Source of the DNA: Alphaproteobacteria bacterium
GTDB lineage: Bacteria; Pseudomonadota; Alphaproteobacteria; Reyranellales; Reyranellaceae
Length of the DNA stretch: 64,000 bases
Direction: 5' to 3'
NCBI GenBank assembly: GCA_019635875.1
Contig: JAHBYP010000002.1
Coordinates: forward strand, 806,001-870,000
Under the pieces are notes generated by a model that saw only the letters and a list, made by a program, of their open reading frames with translations, did no database searches and was not told where the DNA came from. Positions 20,273 to 29,822 of this stretch are shown piece after piece. The translations under genes and the position numbers were made by a program. The number at the start of each line of letters is the position of its first letter. The stretch's first letter is position 1.

Positions 20273-21262
20273 TTACAACGCCCGCGTCTCGCCGATGCGC
20301 GGCAGCCAGATGTCGTCGTCGACATAGCCGCCGCTCAGCGCCGCGGCGCGGAAGCGTTCGGGCGGCTCGAAGGGCGGCTCGGCCGACAGCACGATGGCGC
20401 CGTAATGCATGCCCAGCACGCGCCGGGCGCCCAGCGCGCGCGCCATCGCGACGGCTTCCTCCGGCGTGGCGTGGCTGGTGCGGAACAGATCGCGCGGCTC
20501 GTAGGCGCCGATGCCCAGCAGCGCCAGGTCGATCGGCGCGTGGCGCTGGCCGATCTCGGTGAAGATGGGCCCGAAGGCGCTGTCGCCGCCGAAGAACACG
20601 CGCCTGCCGTTGCCCTCCAGCACGTAGCCGCACCACAGCGTGCGGTTCAGATCGAACACGCCGCGGCCGGAGAAATGCACGACCGGCTCGGCGACGATGC
20701 GCAGCGGCGCGTTGGACCTCGTGCCGACGCGCACCTCGTGGCGCCAGTCGACCTCGACCACGTCGATGAAGCCGAGATCGTGCAGGGTCGTCGCCAGGCC
20801 CAGCGGCACGATCGCGCGCATTGTGCCGCGCTCGCGCAGGGCCGAGAGCGCGCGCGTGTCGAGATGGTCGTAGTGGTTGTGCGACAGCAGCAGCACGTCG
20901 ATCGGCGGCAGCTCGTGTGCGCGCAGCGCCGGCGGCGTGTAGCGGCGCGGGCCGACGCCGTCGATCGGCGAGGCGTAGTCGGACAGGAACGGATCGGTCA
21001 GCACCGTGTGGCCGCCGAGGCGGATCAGGAACGAGGCGTGGCCCAGCCAGGTGATGCTGTCGCGGTTCGCATGCGCCTGCAGACCGCGCAGGGTCGCCGA
21101 CTTCGACTGCACGAAGCCATCGGGCGCGACCGGGCTGCGATCGACGTGCCGGGTGCGCCACAGGTAGCGCAGGACGGTGAGGAAGTGCCGCTTCTTGGGC
21201 GCCGAGCCGGCGGGATTGCGAAACCCGCGCGCCGTATGGTGATCGGGACGGAGTTCCGCCAT
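20273..21262 (-). CDS. Metallo-beta-lactamase-fold hydrolase (NAPE-PLD/UlaG type)
   Basis: A 329-residue zinc hydrolase related to N-acyl-phosphatidylethanolamine phospholipase D and UlaG lactonases. The metal motif HxHxDH is SHNHYDHLDT at residues 128-133. Upstream is SITWLGHASFLIRLGGHTVLTDPFLS. Further ligands are probably in HFSGRG, FFGGDSAF and the C-terminal GMHYGA. It is predicted cytoplasmic, with no signal peptide. The stop is ten bases from the family D repeat. The physiological substrate is unknown; members act on phospholipid-like or lactone substrates. Confidence 0.88.
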   Translation of the reverse strand: MAELRPDHHTARGFRNPAGSAPKKRHFLTVLRYLWRTRHVDRSPVAPDGFVQSKSATLRGLQAHANRDSITWLGHASFLIRLGGHTVLTDPFLSDYASPIDGVGPRRYTPPALRAHELPPIDVLLLSHNHYDHLDTRALSALRERGTMRAIVPLGLATTLHDLGFIDVVEVDWRHEVRVGTRSNAPLRIVAEPVVHFSGRGVFDLNRTLWCGYVLEGNGRRVFFGGDSAFGPIFTEIGQRHAPIDLALLGIGAYEPRDLFRTSHATPEEAVAMARALGARRVLGMHYGAIVLSAEPPFEPPERFRAAALSGGYVDDDIWLPRIGETRAL

Positions 21263-21361
21263 GGACCCTTAGATGGCGATCACGACGGGCGATTGCCAGT
21301 GGGGCTTGAGCCCAGTGCGGCAGCGTCTGTCACTCCCAGGTGATCGCATGTGGCGTCTTTA

Positions 21362-21516
21362 CCCTTCTCCCCGCGAAGGCGGGGAGAAGGTGCCGAGCGT
21401 CAGCGAGGCGGATGAGGGGCTTCTCGCGCAACATCACCAACCTTTGTCGTGGCGGCACCGCGAAGCCCCTCATCCGCCCTTCGGGCACCTTCTCCCCGCC
21501 TTCGCGGGGAGAAGGG
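21362..21516. repeat. Family B nested palindromic repeat, copy 1
   Basis: A 155 bp element whose ends are each a small hairpin (cccttctccccgcgaaggcg... and ...cgccttcgcggggagaaggg). The two ends are complementary, with inner pairing of gcggatgaggggcttc with gaagcccctcatccgcc. It lies between the MBL hydrolase gene and mutS and ends 12 bases before the mutS stop. The second copy is at 36583-36738. Confidence 0.92.
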
Positions 21517-21527
21517 AGAGAACTCGG

Positions 21528-24230
21528 TTAATCGCGCGGCGGCAGGCGCTGGCGCAGGGCGTAGAGCAGGTCGAGCGCCTGCTTTGGCGTCAGCTCGTCG
21601 GGGTTGACCGTGCGCAGCTCGGCTTCGACCAGCGACGCGCGCGGGCCTTCGGACAATCCCTTGGGACGCGCCGGGGCGGCGGCGAAGAGCGGCAGGTCGT
21701 CGGCCAGGCGCGCGACGGCGCCCGACTGGTCGCCCTTCTCCAGCGCCGCCAGGACCTCCTCGGCGCGGCCGACCACCGCAGCAGGCAGGCCGGCGAGCTT
21801 GGCGACATGGATGCCGTAGGAGCGGTCGGCGGCGCCGGGCGCGACCTCGTGCAGGAACACGACCTCGTTCTGCCACTCCTTGACCCGCATGGTGTGCGGC
21901 TTCAGCGCCTCGAGCCGGGCCGCCAGCGCGCCCAGCTCGTGGTAGTGCGTGGCGAACAGCGCGCGGCACTTGTTGACCTCGTGCAGATGCTCGAGCGTCG
22001 CCCAGGCGATGGAGAGGCCGTCGAAGGTGGCGGTGCCGCGGCCGATCTCGTCGAGGATCACCAGGCTGCGCGAAGTCGCCTGGTTGAGGATGGCCGCGGT
22101 CTCGACCATCTCGACCATGAAGGTCGAGCGGCCGCGCGCCAGATCGTCGGCGGCGCCGACACGGCTGAACAGGCGGTCGACCACGCCGATGCGCGCGCTC
22201 TCCGCCGGCACGTAGCCGCCGAGCTGCGCCAGGATGGCGATCAGCGCGTTCTGGCGCAGGAAGGTCGACTTGCCGGCCATGTTGGGGCCGGTCAGCAGCC
22301 ACACGCGCCTTCCGTCGCCGAGATCGCAGTCGTTGGCGACGAAGGCGCCCTCGCGCTGCCGGCGCAAGGCCGCCTCGACCACGGGATGCCGTCCGCCGGC
22401 GATCGCGAACTCGCTGCCCTCGACGATCACCGGCCGCGTCCAGCGCTCCTCGACGGCGAGCGTGGCCAGCGCCGTGGCGACGTCGAGCGCGGCGAGCGCG
22501 CGGCCGGCGCCGGCGATGCGCGTGGCCTCGGCAATCGCGGCACCGACCAGCGCCTCGAACAGCTTCAGCTCCAGCGCCAGCGCCGCGTCGGCAGCGCGGC
22601 CGATCTTGCCCTCGATGTCGGCCAGCTCGCCGGTGGTGTAGCGCGTCGCGCTGGCCATGGTCTGGCGATGGATGAAGCCATGGCCGTTGGGCTCGAAGCG
22701 CCCGAGATTGGCCTGGGTGATCTCGATGTGATAGCCGATGACGTTGTTGTGGCGGATCTTCAGCGAGGCGATGCCGGTGCCCTCGCGATACTTCGCCTCC
22801 AGCGCCGCGATGGTGCGGCGGCTGTCGTCGCGCAGGCCGCGCAGCTCGTCGAGTTCCGGCGCATGGCCCTGGCGGATGAAACCGCCGTCGCGCGCCAGGA
22901 GCGGCAGGTCGTCGGCCAGCGCCGCGGCCAGCGTCTCGACCAGCTTCGCGTGATCCGACATCGCCTCGATCAGATCAGGCAGCTCGGCCGGCCTGATGCG
23001 CGCGCCGTCGCCCTGCAGCACCTGCGCGATCTCGCCGGCCTGGCGCAGGCCGTCGCGCAAGGCCGCCAGATCGCGCGGCCCGCCGCGGCCGACCGACAGG
23101 CGCTGCAGGGCGCGCTCGATGTCGGGCACGCGGCGCAGCTTCTCGCGCAGGGTCTCGCGCAGCGCCGTGGCCTCGACCATCAGGCTCACGAGGTCGAGCC
23201 GTCGGGCGATGGCGGCGGGATCGGTCAGCGGTGCGGCGAGGCGCTCGGCGAGAAGGCGCGCGCCCGGGCCGGTCAGCGTGCGGTCGATGGTGGCCAGCAG
23301 CGTGCCGTCGCGGCCGCCGTCGAGCGCGCGTGTCAGCTCGAGATTGCGCCGCGTCGCCGGATCGATCGCCATCACCGCGTCGTCGCGCTCGCGCGCGGGC
23401 GGTGACAGCGCCGGCACCTTGCCGGCCTGGGTCAGCTCGACATAGTCGACCAGCGCGCCGCAGGCGGCGATCTCGGCGCGCGAGAAGCTGCCGAAGGCGT
23501 CGAGCGCGGCGACGCCGAACAGCCGCTCCAGCCGCTTGCGCGCGTTGTCGCTGTCGAAGCGGCTCGACGGCATGGGCGTGAGCGCCGTCTTCCAGTCCTG
23601 CGTCGCCGCGGCGATATCGTCGCGCGCCAGCAGGCGGTCGGGCAGCAGCAGCTCGCCGGGCTCGAGGCGGGCCAGGGCGGCGCCCAGCGCGTCCGCCGTG
23701 ATCGGCTGGGTGGCGAAGCCGCCTGTCGACAGGTCGAGCCAGGCCAGCCCGAGCTCGCCCTGTGCCTCGGACAGGCCGGCGAGGTAATTGTGGGCGCGCG
23801 CGTCGAGCAGCGAATCCTCGGTGAGCGTGCCCGGCGTGATGACGCGCACCACGTCGCGGTTGACCAGCGCCTTGCCGCCGCCGCGCCTGCGCGCCTCGCT
23901 CGCATCCTCGGTCTGGTCGCAGATCGCCACCTTGAAGCCCTGGCGGATCAGGCGCGAGAGATAGGCCTCGTGGCTGTGCGCCGGCACGCCGCACATCGGG
24001 ATCTCGGCGCCGTCGTGCTGGCCGCGCCGCGTCAGGGTGATATTCAGTGCCTTCGCCGCCGTGACGGCGTCGTCGAAGAACATCTCGAAGAAATCGCCCA
24101 TCCGGTAGAACACCAGATGGTCGGGGTGGCGGCGCTTGACCTCCAGGTACTGCCGCATCATCGGCGATGCGAGAGAGGCGGCCGTCGCGTCGGGAGGGGT
24201 GGGGGCCTCTGGCACGATTTGAGCAGTCAA
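21528..24230 (-). CDS. mutS: DNA mismatch repair protein MutS
   Basis: Recognises mismatches and small loops and recruits MutL. The 900 residues are full-length. The mismatch-wedge motif F-x-E is at residues 47-49 (GDFFEMF). Connector and core domains come next, then the ATPase: Walker [11 protein letters not shown] at about 645, then [36 protein letters not shown] and the Walker [17 protein letters not shown], ending in a C-terminal helix-turn-helix. The start is a TTG at 24230 with a poor ribosome site. Internal starts (GTG at residue 6, ATG at 23-24) are plausible and would lose only the non-conserved leader. Divergent from maeB by 95 bp. Confidence 0.97.
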   Translation of the reverse strand: MTAQIVPEAPTPPDATAASLASPMMRQYLEVKRRHPDHLVFYRMGDFFEMFFDDAVTAAKALNITLTRRGQHDGAEIPMCGVPAHSHEAYLSRLIRQGFKVAICDQTEDASEARRRGGGKALVNRDVVRVITPGTLTEDSLLDARAHNYLAGLSEAQGELGLAWLDLSTGGFATQPITADALGAALARLEPGELLLPDRLLARDDIAAATQDWKTALTPMPSSRFDSDNARKRLERLFGVAALDAFGSFSRAEIAACGALVDYVELTQAGKVPALSPPARERDDAVMAIDPATRRNLELTRALDGGRDGTLLATIDRTLTGPGARLLAERLAAPLTDPAAIARRLDLVSLMVEATALRETLREKLRRVPDIERALQRLSVGRGGPRDLAALRDGLRQAGEIAQVLQGDGARIRPAELPDLIEAMSDHAKLVETLAAALADDLPLLARDGGFIRQGHAPELDELRGLRDDSRRTIAALEAKYREGTGIASLKIRHNNVIGYHIEITQANLGRFEPNGHGFIHRQTMASATRYTTGELADIEGKIGRAADAALALELKLFEALVGAAIAEATRIAGAGRALAALDVATALATLAVEERWTRPVIVEGSEFAIAGGRHPVVEAALRRQREGAFVANDCDLGDGRRVWLLTGPNMAGKSTFLRQNALIAILAQLGGYVPAESARIGVVDRLFSRVGAADDLARGRSTFMVEMVETAAILNQATSRSLVILDEIGRGTATFDGLSIAWATLEHLHEVNKCRALFATHYHELGALAARLEALKPHTMRVKEWQNEVVFLHEVAPGAADRSYGIHVAKLAGLPAAVVGRAEEVLAALEKGDQSGAVARLADDLPLFAAAPARPKGLSEGPRASLVEAELRTVNPDELTPKQALDLLYALRQRLPPRD

Positions 24231-24325
24231 TGGCGCAGGATTTGTGCTGGCGACGCTAGCATGGCGGGTGTTTCCCCGTCATCGGCTGTCGGCTATGTAT
24301 CGGGGATAAACGGAGGAATGCCGAG

Positions 24326-26614
<2,289 letters not shown>

Positions 26615-26623
26615 GCGGAGATT

Positions 26624-26645
26624 AATTTCCTATTTTCAGGAAATT
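26624..26645 (+). terminator. AT-rich hairpin after maeB
   Basis: Seven-base arms aatttcc and ggaaatt flank an eight-base loop and are followed by a T/A-rich run (atatttgtg). The low GC stands out in this genome. It could be a weak terminator for maeB or an operator or relic sequence belonging to the phage-derived fragment that follows. Confidence 0.4.
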
Positions 26646-26689
26646 ATATTTGTGCTTTCATCGCCGCACCTGAACCATGAGGTGCGGCG

Positions 26690-27193
26690 ATGGCCCGAAT
26701 CCGAACGATCAAGCCCGATTTCTTCCGCCACCACGAGCTGTGGTGCGCCGAGCGCGAGAGCGGCCTGCCGCTGCGCTTGGCCTATAGCGGCATGTGGTGC
26801 GTCGTCGACCGCGCCGGGCGCTTCAAGTGGCGGCCGGCGGAGCTGAAGATCCAGGTCCTGCCCTACGACGATCTCGACTTCGCCCAGGTGCTCGAGGCGC
26901 TGGTCGCGCACGGCTTCGTGCGCCGCTACGTGGTCGACGGGGTCGAGTACGGTGTCATTCCGAGCTTCACCCGGCACCAGGTGTTCAACGTGCGGGAAAA
27001 AGCTTCGGCGCTGCCGGGTCCGGCACAGGACGAGTCCGGTGCCGGCACGGTGCCGGGACCGTGAGGAAAGGAAGGGAAGGGGAAGGGAAAGGAAGGGGAA
27101 GGGAACGGTATTCCGATGGAATCGGCCGCGTCGGGCGCGGCGTCGGCCTTCGGCCTGCCGCCCGTAACCCGGCGGCAAGATCGGGCGCTATAG
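26690..27193 (+). pseudogene. Phage replication-protein N-domain remnant with in-frame stop
   Basis: The first 124 codons (26690-27064) encode a protein starting MARIRTIKPDFFRHHELW. It continues through LRLAYSGMWCVVDRAGRFKW, LPYDDLDFAQVLEALVAHGFVRRY and PSFTRHQVFNVREKAS. This is the N-terminal DNA-replication domain found in many phage and prophage proteins. A TGA at 27062-27064 ends it. The same frame then stays open for 42 more codons with the Lys/Glu/Gly-rich linker (GKEGKGKGKEGEGNG) that full-length relatives often carry, until TAG at 27191-27193. The usual C-terminal half is absent. No other phage gene is nearby. I read it as a decayed relic, though the 124-residue protein could still be made: a ribosome site (gaggtgcgg) precedes the ATG. 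Confidence 0.7.
27063..27105 (+). repeat. 43-base uninterrupted purine tract
   Basis: The stretch consists only of G and A, built of irregular ggaaa / gaaggg / gggga units. It lies at and just after the in-frame TGA of the phage-derived remnant. It is a low-complexity, slippage-prone sequence able in principle to form triplex or G-rich structures. Confidence 0.9.
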
Positions 27194-27201
27194 TGTCACC
27201 G

Positions 27202-28584
27202 ATGGCCGCCGAGCCCGAACCCGTCCTGCCGTTGCGCCGGCACCTGATCGCCAATGCCGTGGTGCTGGCGCCGGCCGTCATCGTGCTGACCGGCATGATG
27301 GCAGCGGGCTGGCTGCCGGTCGACCGCGCGCTGGGCGCCATGGCGGCGATCGGCTTGTGCACCGCCGTCATCGTGCGGCGCTACCTGCACTCCTTCGTGC
27401 GGTTCTCGCGCTACGTCGAGACCCTGGCGGGCGGCGGCGAGCCCGATGTGCCGCGCTTCGTGCTGTCGCCCGCGGCCGAGGAGCTGGCCACCGGCGTGCA
27501 GGCGCTCGACGGCATGTGGCGGCGCCAGCGCGAGGCGGTGGCCGGGCTCGAGGTCTCGGCCCAGACCATCGTCGATGGCCTGCCCGACCCGCTGTTCGCC
27601 GTCGATCGCCGCCGCCGCCTGGCGCGCTGGAACCGGGCCGCCAGCGACCTCGTGGGGCCGCTGGCCGCCGGGCGCGACCTGTCGGCGACATTGCGCCATC
27701 CCGCCCTGCTCGACGCGGTCGATGCCGCGCTCGAGGCGCAGGCGCCGACCGACACCGCGGTGGTCGAGCTGGTGCTCGCCGGCCCGCCCGAGCGCATCTT
27801 CTCGGCCCACGTCAAGCGCCTGCCGCGCGCCACCGCCGACGGCTCGCTGGCGCTGGTCGTGCTGCACGACATCAGCGCGCTGCGCCGCGCCGAGCGCATG
27901 CGCGCCGATTTCATCGCCAATGCCAGCCACGAGCTGCGCACGCCGCTGGCCGGCCTGGTCGGCTTCGTCGAGACCCTGCAGGGCCCGGCGCGCGACGATG
28001 CCAGGGCGCGGGAACGCTTCCTCGCCATCATGGCCGAGCAGACCGACCGCATGCGCCGGCTGGTCGAGGACCTGCTGTCGCTCTCGCGCATCGAGCAGCG
28101 CGAGCACGAGCCGCCGACGGCGCGCGTCGACGTCGGCGGCGTGCTGCGCGGCGTGCGCGACCTGATCGACATGAAGGCGCGCCAGCGCGGCGTCACGGTC
28201 GCCTTCGACATCCCCGACGAGCTGCCCATCGTGATCGGCGACGCCGACGAGCTGACCATGGTGTTCCAGAATCTCGCCGACAACGCCGTGAAATACACGG
28301 CGCCCGGATCGTCGGTCGAAGTCGTGGCGCGCGCCGAGGCGGACCGGTTGCGGGTCGCCGTGACCGATCACGGCGAGGGCATCGCGCCGCAGCATCTGGA
28401 GCGCCTGACCGAGCGCTTCTATCGCGTCGACACCGCGCGCTCGCGCGAGATGGGCGGCACCGGGCTGGGCCTGGCGATCGTCAAGCACGCGCTCAACCGC
28501 CATCGCGGCCGGCTGGAGATCGTCAGTGAGGTCGGCAAGGGGTCGACTTTCGCAGTTTCCCTGCCGATAGCGCTGGCGGCGTAG
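27202..28584 (+). CDS. phoR: Phosphate-regulon sensor histidine kinase PhoR
   Basis: Membrane kinase that phosphorylates PhoB when phosphate is scarce. The 460 residues show two N-terminal hydrophobic segments (about residues 12-35 and 42-58) with almost no periplasmic loop, as in PhoR. A PAS domain (about 105-220; VDGLPDPLFAVDRRRRLARWN) follows. The dimerisation/phosphoacceptor helix has His243 (ANASHELRTPLAGLVGF). The ATPase domain has the N box NLADNAVKYTAP, DHGEGIAPQHLERLTERFYRVD and GGTGLGLAIVKHAL. It is first in the operon and lies 167 bp before pstS. A GTG at 27193 is an alternative start. No external phosphate-binding domain is present; sensing is expected through the Pst-PhoU complex. 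Confidence 0.92.
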   Translation: MAAEPEPVLPLRRHLIANAVVLAPAVIVLTGMMAAGWLPVDRALGAMAAIGLCTAVIVRRYLHSFVRFSRYVETLAGGGEPDVPRFVLSPAAEELATGVQALDGMWRRQREAVAGLEVSAQTIVDGLPDPLFAVDRRRRLARWNRAASDLVGPLAAGRDLSATLRHPALLDAVDAALEAQAPTDTAVVELVLAGPPERIFSAHVKRLPRATADGSLALVVLHDISALRRAERMRADFIANASHELRTPLAGLVGFVETLQGPARDDARARERFLAIMAEQTDRMRRLVEDLLSLSRIEQREHEPPTARVDVGGVLRGVRDLIDMKARQRGVTVAFDIPDELPIVIGDADELTMVFQNLADNAVKYTAPGSSVEVVARAEADRLRVAVTDHGEGIAPQHLERLTERFYRVDTARSREMGGTGLGLAIVKHALNRHRGRLEIVSEVGKGSTFAVSLPIALAA

Positions 28585-28610
28585 GCGACAAGTTATCCAC
28601 CTGTTGGTCG

Positions 28611-28639
28611 AATTCATCAAACCGTAACAATTCAGAAAT
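28611..28639 (+). promoter_or_regulatory. Degenerate Pho-box-like repeats upstream of pstS
   Basis: Three heptamers spaced at exactly 11 bases (aattcat, ccgtaac, cagaaat) each match the PhoB half-site CTGTCAT in four of seven positions. The setting, about 110 bases before pstS, is right, but the match is weak. Confidence 0.3.
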
Positions 28640-28751
28640 AGAACAGTCGCGGCCGGTTCATAGGACTCCAGCGCCGTTCGAAAGCGGCTGGCCTTCGGCG
28701 CGCAGCGGCATCGTGGGCCGCGTGTGTCGCCTGATGAATAAAGGAGATCCC

Positions 28752-29729
28752 ATGTCCAATAGAACCTTCGCCGCCGTCACGGCCGCGGCGTTGTGCCTGG
28801 CGACGTCGATCGCCCAGGCCCAGGGCGTCGACCCCAACCTGCCGAAGTACACGCCCGTCGCCGGCATTTCCGGCAACATGAAGTCGATCGGCTCGGACAC
28901 GCTCAACAATCTGATGACGCTGTGGGCCGAAGGCTTCAACAAGATGTACCCGAACGTGAAGATCGAGATCGAAGGCAAGGGTTCGTCGACCGCGCCGCCA
29001 GCGCTGGTCTCCGGCACCGCGCAGTTCGGTCCGATGTCGCGGCCGATGAAGAGCGCCGAGGTCGACGCCTTCGAGAAGAAGTTCGGCTACAAGCCGCAGG
29101 TGATCCGCAGCGCCGTCGACGCGCTGGCGGTGTTCGTCCACAAGGACAATCCGCTGAAGTGCGTGAGCCTGGCGCAGCTCGACGCAATCTTCTCGAAGAC
29201 CCGCAAGGGCGGCGCCGACAAGGAGATCACCACCTGGGGCCAGCTCGGCCTGACCGGCGAATGGGCCGACAAGCCGATCTCGCTGTACGGCCGCAACTCG
29301 GCGTCCGGCACCTACGGCTACTTCAAGGAAGTCGCGCTGTTCAACGGCGACTATCGCGACTCGGTCAAGGAGCAGCCGGGCTCCTCGACGGTGGTGCAGG
29401 GCGTCGCCTCCGACAAGTTCGCGATCGGCTACTCCGGCATCGGCTACAAGACCGCCGACGTGAAGGCGCTGGCGCTGTCGGCCAAGCCGGGCGGCAAGTG
29501 CATCGAAGCCGACGCCGAGGGCGCCTACTCAGGCGAGTTCCCACTGGCCCGCTTCCTCTACATCTACGTCAACATCAACCCGAACCAGCCGGTCGACCCG
29601 CTGCGGGCGGAATTCATCAAGTTCATCTACTCGCAGGAAGGCCAGGCCGCGACGATCAAGGACGGCTACTACCCGGTCACCAGCGCCATCGCCATCGACG
29701 ACCTCAAGGTGATGAAGATCGTCAAGTAG
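28752..29729 (+). CDS. pstS: Periplasmic phosphate-binding protein PstS
   Basis: High-affinity phosphate receptor of the Pst ABC transporter. The 325 residues have a Sec signal peptide (MSNRTFAAVTAAALCLATSIAQA), then the phosphate-binding loops GSDTLNNLM and EGKGSSTAPPALVSG. Ser and Arg residues in SLYGRNSASGTYGYFKE complete the site. This is the PstS/SphX-like long-insert type with PLARFLYIYVN near the end. The ATG at 28752 is chosen because aaggag lies just upstream; two in-frame ATGs further 5' (28713, 28734) precede that site. It is followed by pstC after 93 bp containing a GC-rich inverted repeat. Confidence 0.95.
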   Translation: MSNRTFAAVTAAALCLATSIAQAQGVDPNLPKYTPVAGISGNMKSIGSDTLNNLMTLWAEGFNKMYPNVKIEIEGKGSSTAPPALVSGTAQFGPMSRPMKSAEVDAFEKKFGYKPQVIRSAVDALAVFVHKDNPLKCVSLAQLDAIFSKTRKGGADKEITTWGQLGLTGEWADKPISLYGRNSASGTYGYFKEVALFNGDYRDSVKEQPGSSTVVQGVASDKFAIGYSGIGYKTADVKALALSAKPGGKCIEADAEGAYSGEFPLARFLYIYVNINPNQPVDPLRAEFIKFIYSQEGQAATIKDGYYPVTSAIAIDDLKVMKIVK

Positions 29730-29737
29730 CGACAACA

Positions 29738-29778
29738 GCGCAGTCAACGGCCGGCATCAGCCGGCCGTTGACTGCGCG
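29738..29778 (+). terminator. Hairpin between pstS and pstC
   Basis: The arms gcgcagtcaacggccgg and ccggccgttgactgcgc form a near-perfect 17 bp stem around a short loop (catcag), without a T-run. A stable structure just after the receptor gene is typical of binding-protein operons. There it protects or attenuates the transcript so that the receptor is made in excess over the permease. Confidence 0.75.
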
Positions 29779-29822
29779 GCGCCAGCCCGGCGCGCGGCCC
29801 CCGGGAAGGGGAAGGGAACTCC

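Noticed and set aside
21362..21516. CRISPR-like or IS end interpretation of the repeat
   Set aside because: There are no regularly spaced direct repeats, no cas gene and no transposase. The structure is a single inverted repeat.
28593..28601. Single DnaA-box-like ttatccacc before pstS
   Set aside because: One isolated 8/9 match without clustered boxes, AT-rich unwinding element or dnaA/gidA neighbours. Not evidence for an origin.
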